Assembly (NCBI GenBank): GCA_003387805.1
Contig: QGSR01000081.1
Location: 1 to 7,761, forward strand
DNA from: Bacillota bacterium
GTDB taxonomy: Bacteria > Bacillota > Limnochordia > Limnochordales > ZCTH02-B6
DNA length: 7,761 nt
Direction: 5' to 3'
The translations under genes and the position numbers were made by a program. Within the stretch, counting starts at the first letter, position 1, and every line of letters starts with the position of its first letter. The notes under the pieces were generated by a model. The model did not search any database. It saw only the letters and a list, made by a program, of their open reading frames with translations, and had not been told where the DNA came from. Below, one piece after another: positions 6,385 through 7,761 of the stretch.

Positions 6385-7761
6385 GTGAAAACGCTCGGAC
6401 CGACGGGCGACTGGCGTCCCGAGGAACTGGAGGAAGCGGGCAGCGAAGTGCTGCGCGTCGTGGCCAAGTACGTGGGCGAGCTGGAGCATACGCCGGTGCT
6501 GCCCGACATCGGCGCGGCCGAGCTGCGGGCGCTGCTGGACGACCCGCTGCCGCAGGAGCCGGAGCGGTTTCCGGACATCGTGGCCGACACGGAGCGGCGC
6601 GTCCTTCCGCACTTGACGCTTTGGAATCATCCCCGGTTTTTCGCATACTTTCCGGTGGGCAGCAGCGGCGTGGGCGCCATGGCGGATTTGCTGGCGTCGG
6701 CGCTCAACATCAACGCCATGCTTTGGAAAACGGCGCCGGCCGCGGCGGCGCTGGAGCAGGTGGTGCTGCGCTGGATGGCCGAAATGGTCGGCTACGACAC
6801 CGACGCCGACGGCGTGCTCATCAACGGCGCCTCGCTGGCCACGTTTTACGCGCTGGCCGCGGCCCGGGAGGCGGCGGGGCTGGACGTCCGCCAGCAAGGC
6901 ATGACCGGGCGGGACCTGCCCCGGCTGCGGGTGTACGCGTCGGAGCACGCCCACAGCTCCATCGACAAGGCGGTCATCGCCCTGGGCGTCGGCCTGGACA
7001 ACCTGGTCAAGGTCGAGACGGGGCCGGACCACCGGGTGGACCCGGCGGACCTGGAGCGGCTGGTGCGGGCCGACCTGGAGCGGGGGTACCGCCCGCTGGC
7101 CGTCGTGGCCGTCACCGGCACCACGTCCACGGGCGCCGTGGACCCCGTGGACGACATCGCCGAAGTCTGCCGCAAGTACGACATGTGGCTGCACGTGGAC
7201 GGCGCGTACGGGGGCTTCTACAACATCGTGCCGTCGGTGCGGGAACGGGTGGAGGCGCTGCGGGGCCGTCTGGCCGGCGCCGATTCCATCGTCGTCAACC
7301 CGCACAAAGTGCTGTTCACGCCCCTGGAAGTGACGGCGCTGTACTCCCGGCGCAAAGGCGTGCTGAAGCGCACGTTTTCGCTGGTGCCCGAGTACCTGCG
7401 CACCTACGATCCCGACGAAGTCGTCGATCCCATGGACTTCAGCCTGCAGCTGGGCCGGAACTTCCGCTCGCTCAAAGTGTGGTGGGTCATCCGGGCCTTC
7501 GGCCTCAGCGGCCTGCGGTCGCGCATGGAGCACCAGCTGGAGCTGGCCGCCTGGCTGCGGCAGCAGATGGAGGCCCACCCGGATTTCGAGACGCTGGACC
7601 AGATGACGGCCGTGGCCCGGTCGGCGCAGGCGGCGCAGGCGGCGCAGGCGCTGGCGGCGGCGGGCGCGGAGGCGTCCGGGTTGGCGGCGGCGCAGGGGGC
7701 TGCGGCGCCGGCGTTCCCACCGTATCCGCTCGTGTGCTTCCGGGCATTTCCCCGGGCGTGG
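6385..7761 (+). CDS. Group II PLP-dependent amino-acid decarboxylase, 3' partial
   Basis: The frame runs without a stop from the GTG at 6385 to the window end (459 codons), so the C-terminus is missing. It is a fold-type I pyridoxal-phosphate enzyme of the aromatic-amino-acid/glutamate decarboxylase group, expected to release CO2 from an L-amino acid to give an amine. Visible landmarks in order are: HPRFFAYFPVGSSGVGAMADLL (about 74-95), the GVLINGASLATFYAL segment that binds cofactor phosphate, SEHAHSSIDKA with the cofactor-stacking H190, VTGTTSTGAVDPVDDI, LHVDGAYGG with D272, and the Schiff-base lysine K308 in NPHKVLFTPLEVTALYS. QLGRNFRSLKVWWVIRAFG follows, as in DOPA/tryptophan decarboxylases. 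An Ala/Gln-rich insert (residues 413-448) precedes LVCFRAFPRAW, which resembles the conserved late strand, so perhaps 20-50 residues lie beyond the window. The substrate cannot be assigned. A structured, operator-bearing leader lies upstream. Confidence 0.92.
   Translation, partial: MKTLGPTGDWRPEELEEAGSEVLRVVAKYVGELEHTPVLPDIGAAELRALLDDPLPQEPERFPDIVADTERRVLPHLTLWNHPRFFAYFPVGSSGVGAMADLLASALNINAMLWKTAPAAAALEQVVLRWMAEMVGYDTDADGVLINGASLATFYALAAAREAAGLDVRQQGMTGRDLPRLRVYASEHAHSSIDKAVIALGVGLDNLVKVETGPDHRVDPADLERLVRADLERGYRPLAVVAVTGTTSTGAVDPVDDIAEVCRKYDMWLHVDGAYGGFYNIVPSVRERVEALRGRLAGADSIVVNPHKVLFTPLEVTALYSRRKGVLKRTFSLVPEYLRTYDPDEVVDPMDFSLQLGRNFRSLKVWWVIRAFGLSGLRSRMEHQLELAAWLRQQMEAHPDFETLDQMTAVARSAQAAQAAQALAAAGAEASGLAAAQGAAAPAFPPYPLVCFRAFPRAW
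7624..7650 (+). repeat. Three tandem GCGCAGGCG units inside the decarboxylase gene
   Basis: The 9-base unit GCGCAGGCG occurs three times exactly and encodes Ala-Gln-Ala repeats. It begins the low-complexity insert of the decarboxylase C-terminal domain. The unit length keeps the frame, so copy number could change without breaking the gene. Confidence 0.85.

Noticed and set aside
6382..7578. A 398-codon minus-strand frame opposite the decarboxylase
   Set aside because: Low-information His/Arg/Gln-rich translation. The plus strand encodes clear PLP-decarboxylase motifs across the same bases.

Overview
This window is very GC-rich, with strongly G/C-biased third codon positions, GTG as well as ATG starts, and purine-rich Shine-Dalgarno sites (GGAGG, AGGAGG). 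That fits a high-GC bacterium. A high-GC, possibly thermophilic Bacillota lineage is my best guess, partly because one membrane protein faintly resembles SpoIIM. The taxonomy is inference, and nothing here fixes it.

Layout. (1) Bases 1-1943, plus strand: an S9-family serine peptidase (beta-propeller plus alpha/beta-hydrolase), cut at its 5' end by the window edge. (2) Bases 2012-2482, plus: a small cytoplasmic peroxiredoxin-like redoxin with a CxxC motif. (3) Bases 2483-2597: a gap holding a probable intrinsic terminator whose 3' arm and T-tract lie in a 16-bp tandem repeat. (4) Bases 2598-5105, plus: a large exported phosphodiester glycosidase (NAGPA/DUF2233) with two Ig-like domains and a C-terminal carbohydrate-binding-like domain. 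(5) Bases 5142-5750, minus and convergent: a five-helix membrane protein, possibly of the SpoIIM/DUF95 type. (6) Bases 5751-6384: a 634-base divergent intergenic region with a striking 46-bp imperfect palindrome made of two 13-bp operator-like sites, then a GC-rich region able to form several hairpins. (7) Bases 6385-7761, plus: a group II PLP-dependent amino-acid decarboxylase that runs off the 3' end.

The genes do not form one obvious pathway. The peptidase and redoxin could be co-transcribed. The glycosidase has its own strong ribosome binding site downstream of the terminator-like repeat. The membrane protein and the decarboxylase are transcribed away from the shared palindrome region.

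No phage, transposon, CRISPR, RNA gene or defence system is visible. The most interesting signals are the palindromic operator pair, the repeated terminator arm, and Ala/Gly-rich low-complexity insertions in loops of three unrelated conserved enzymes.
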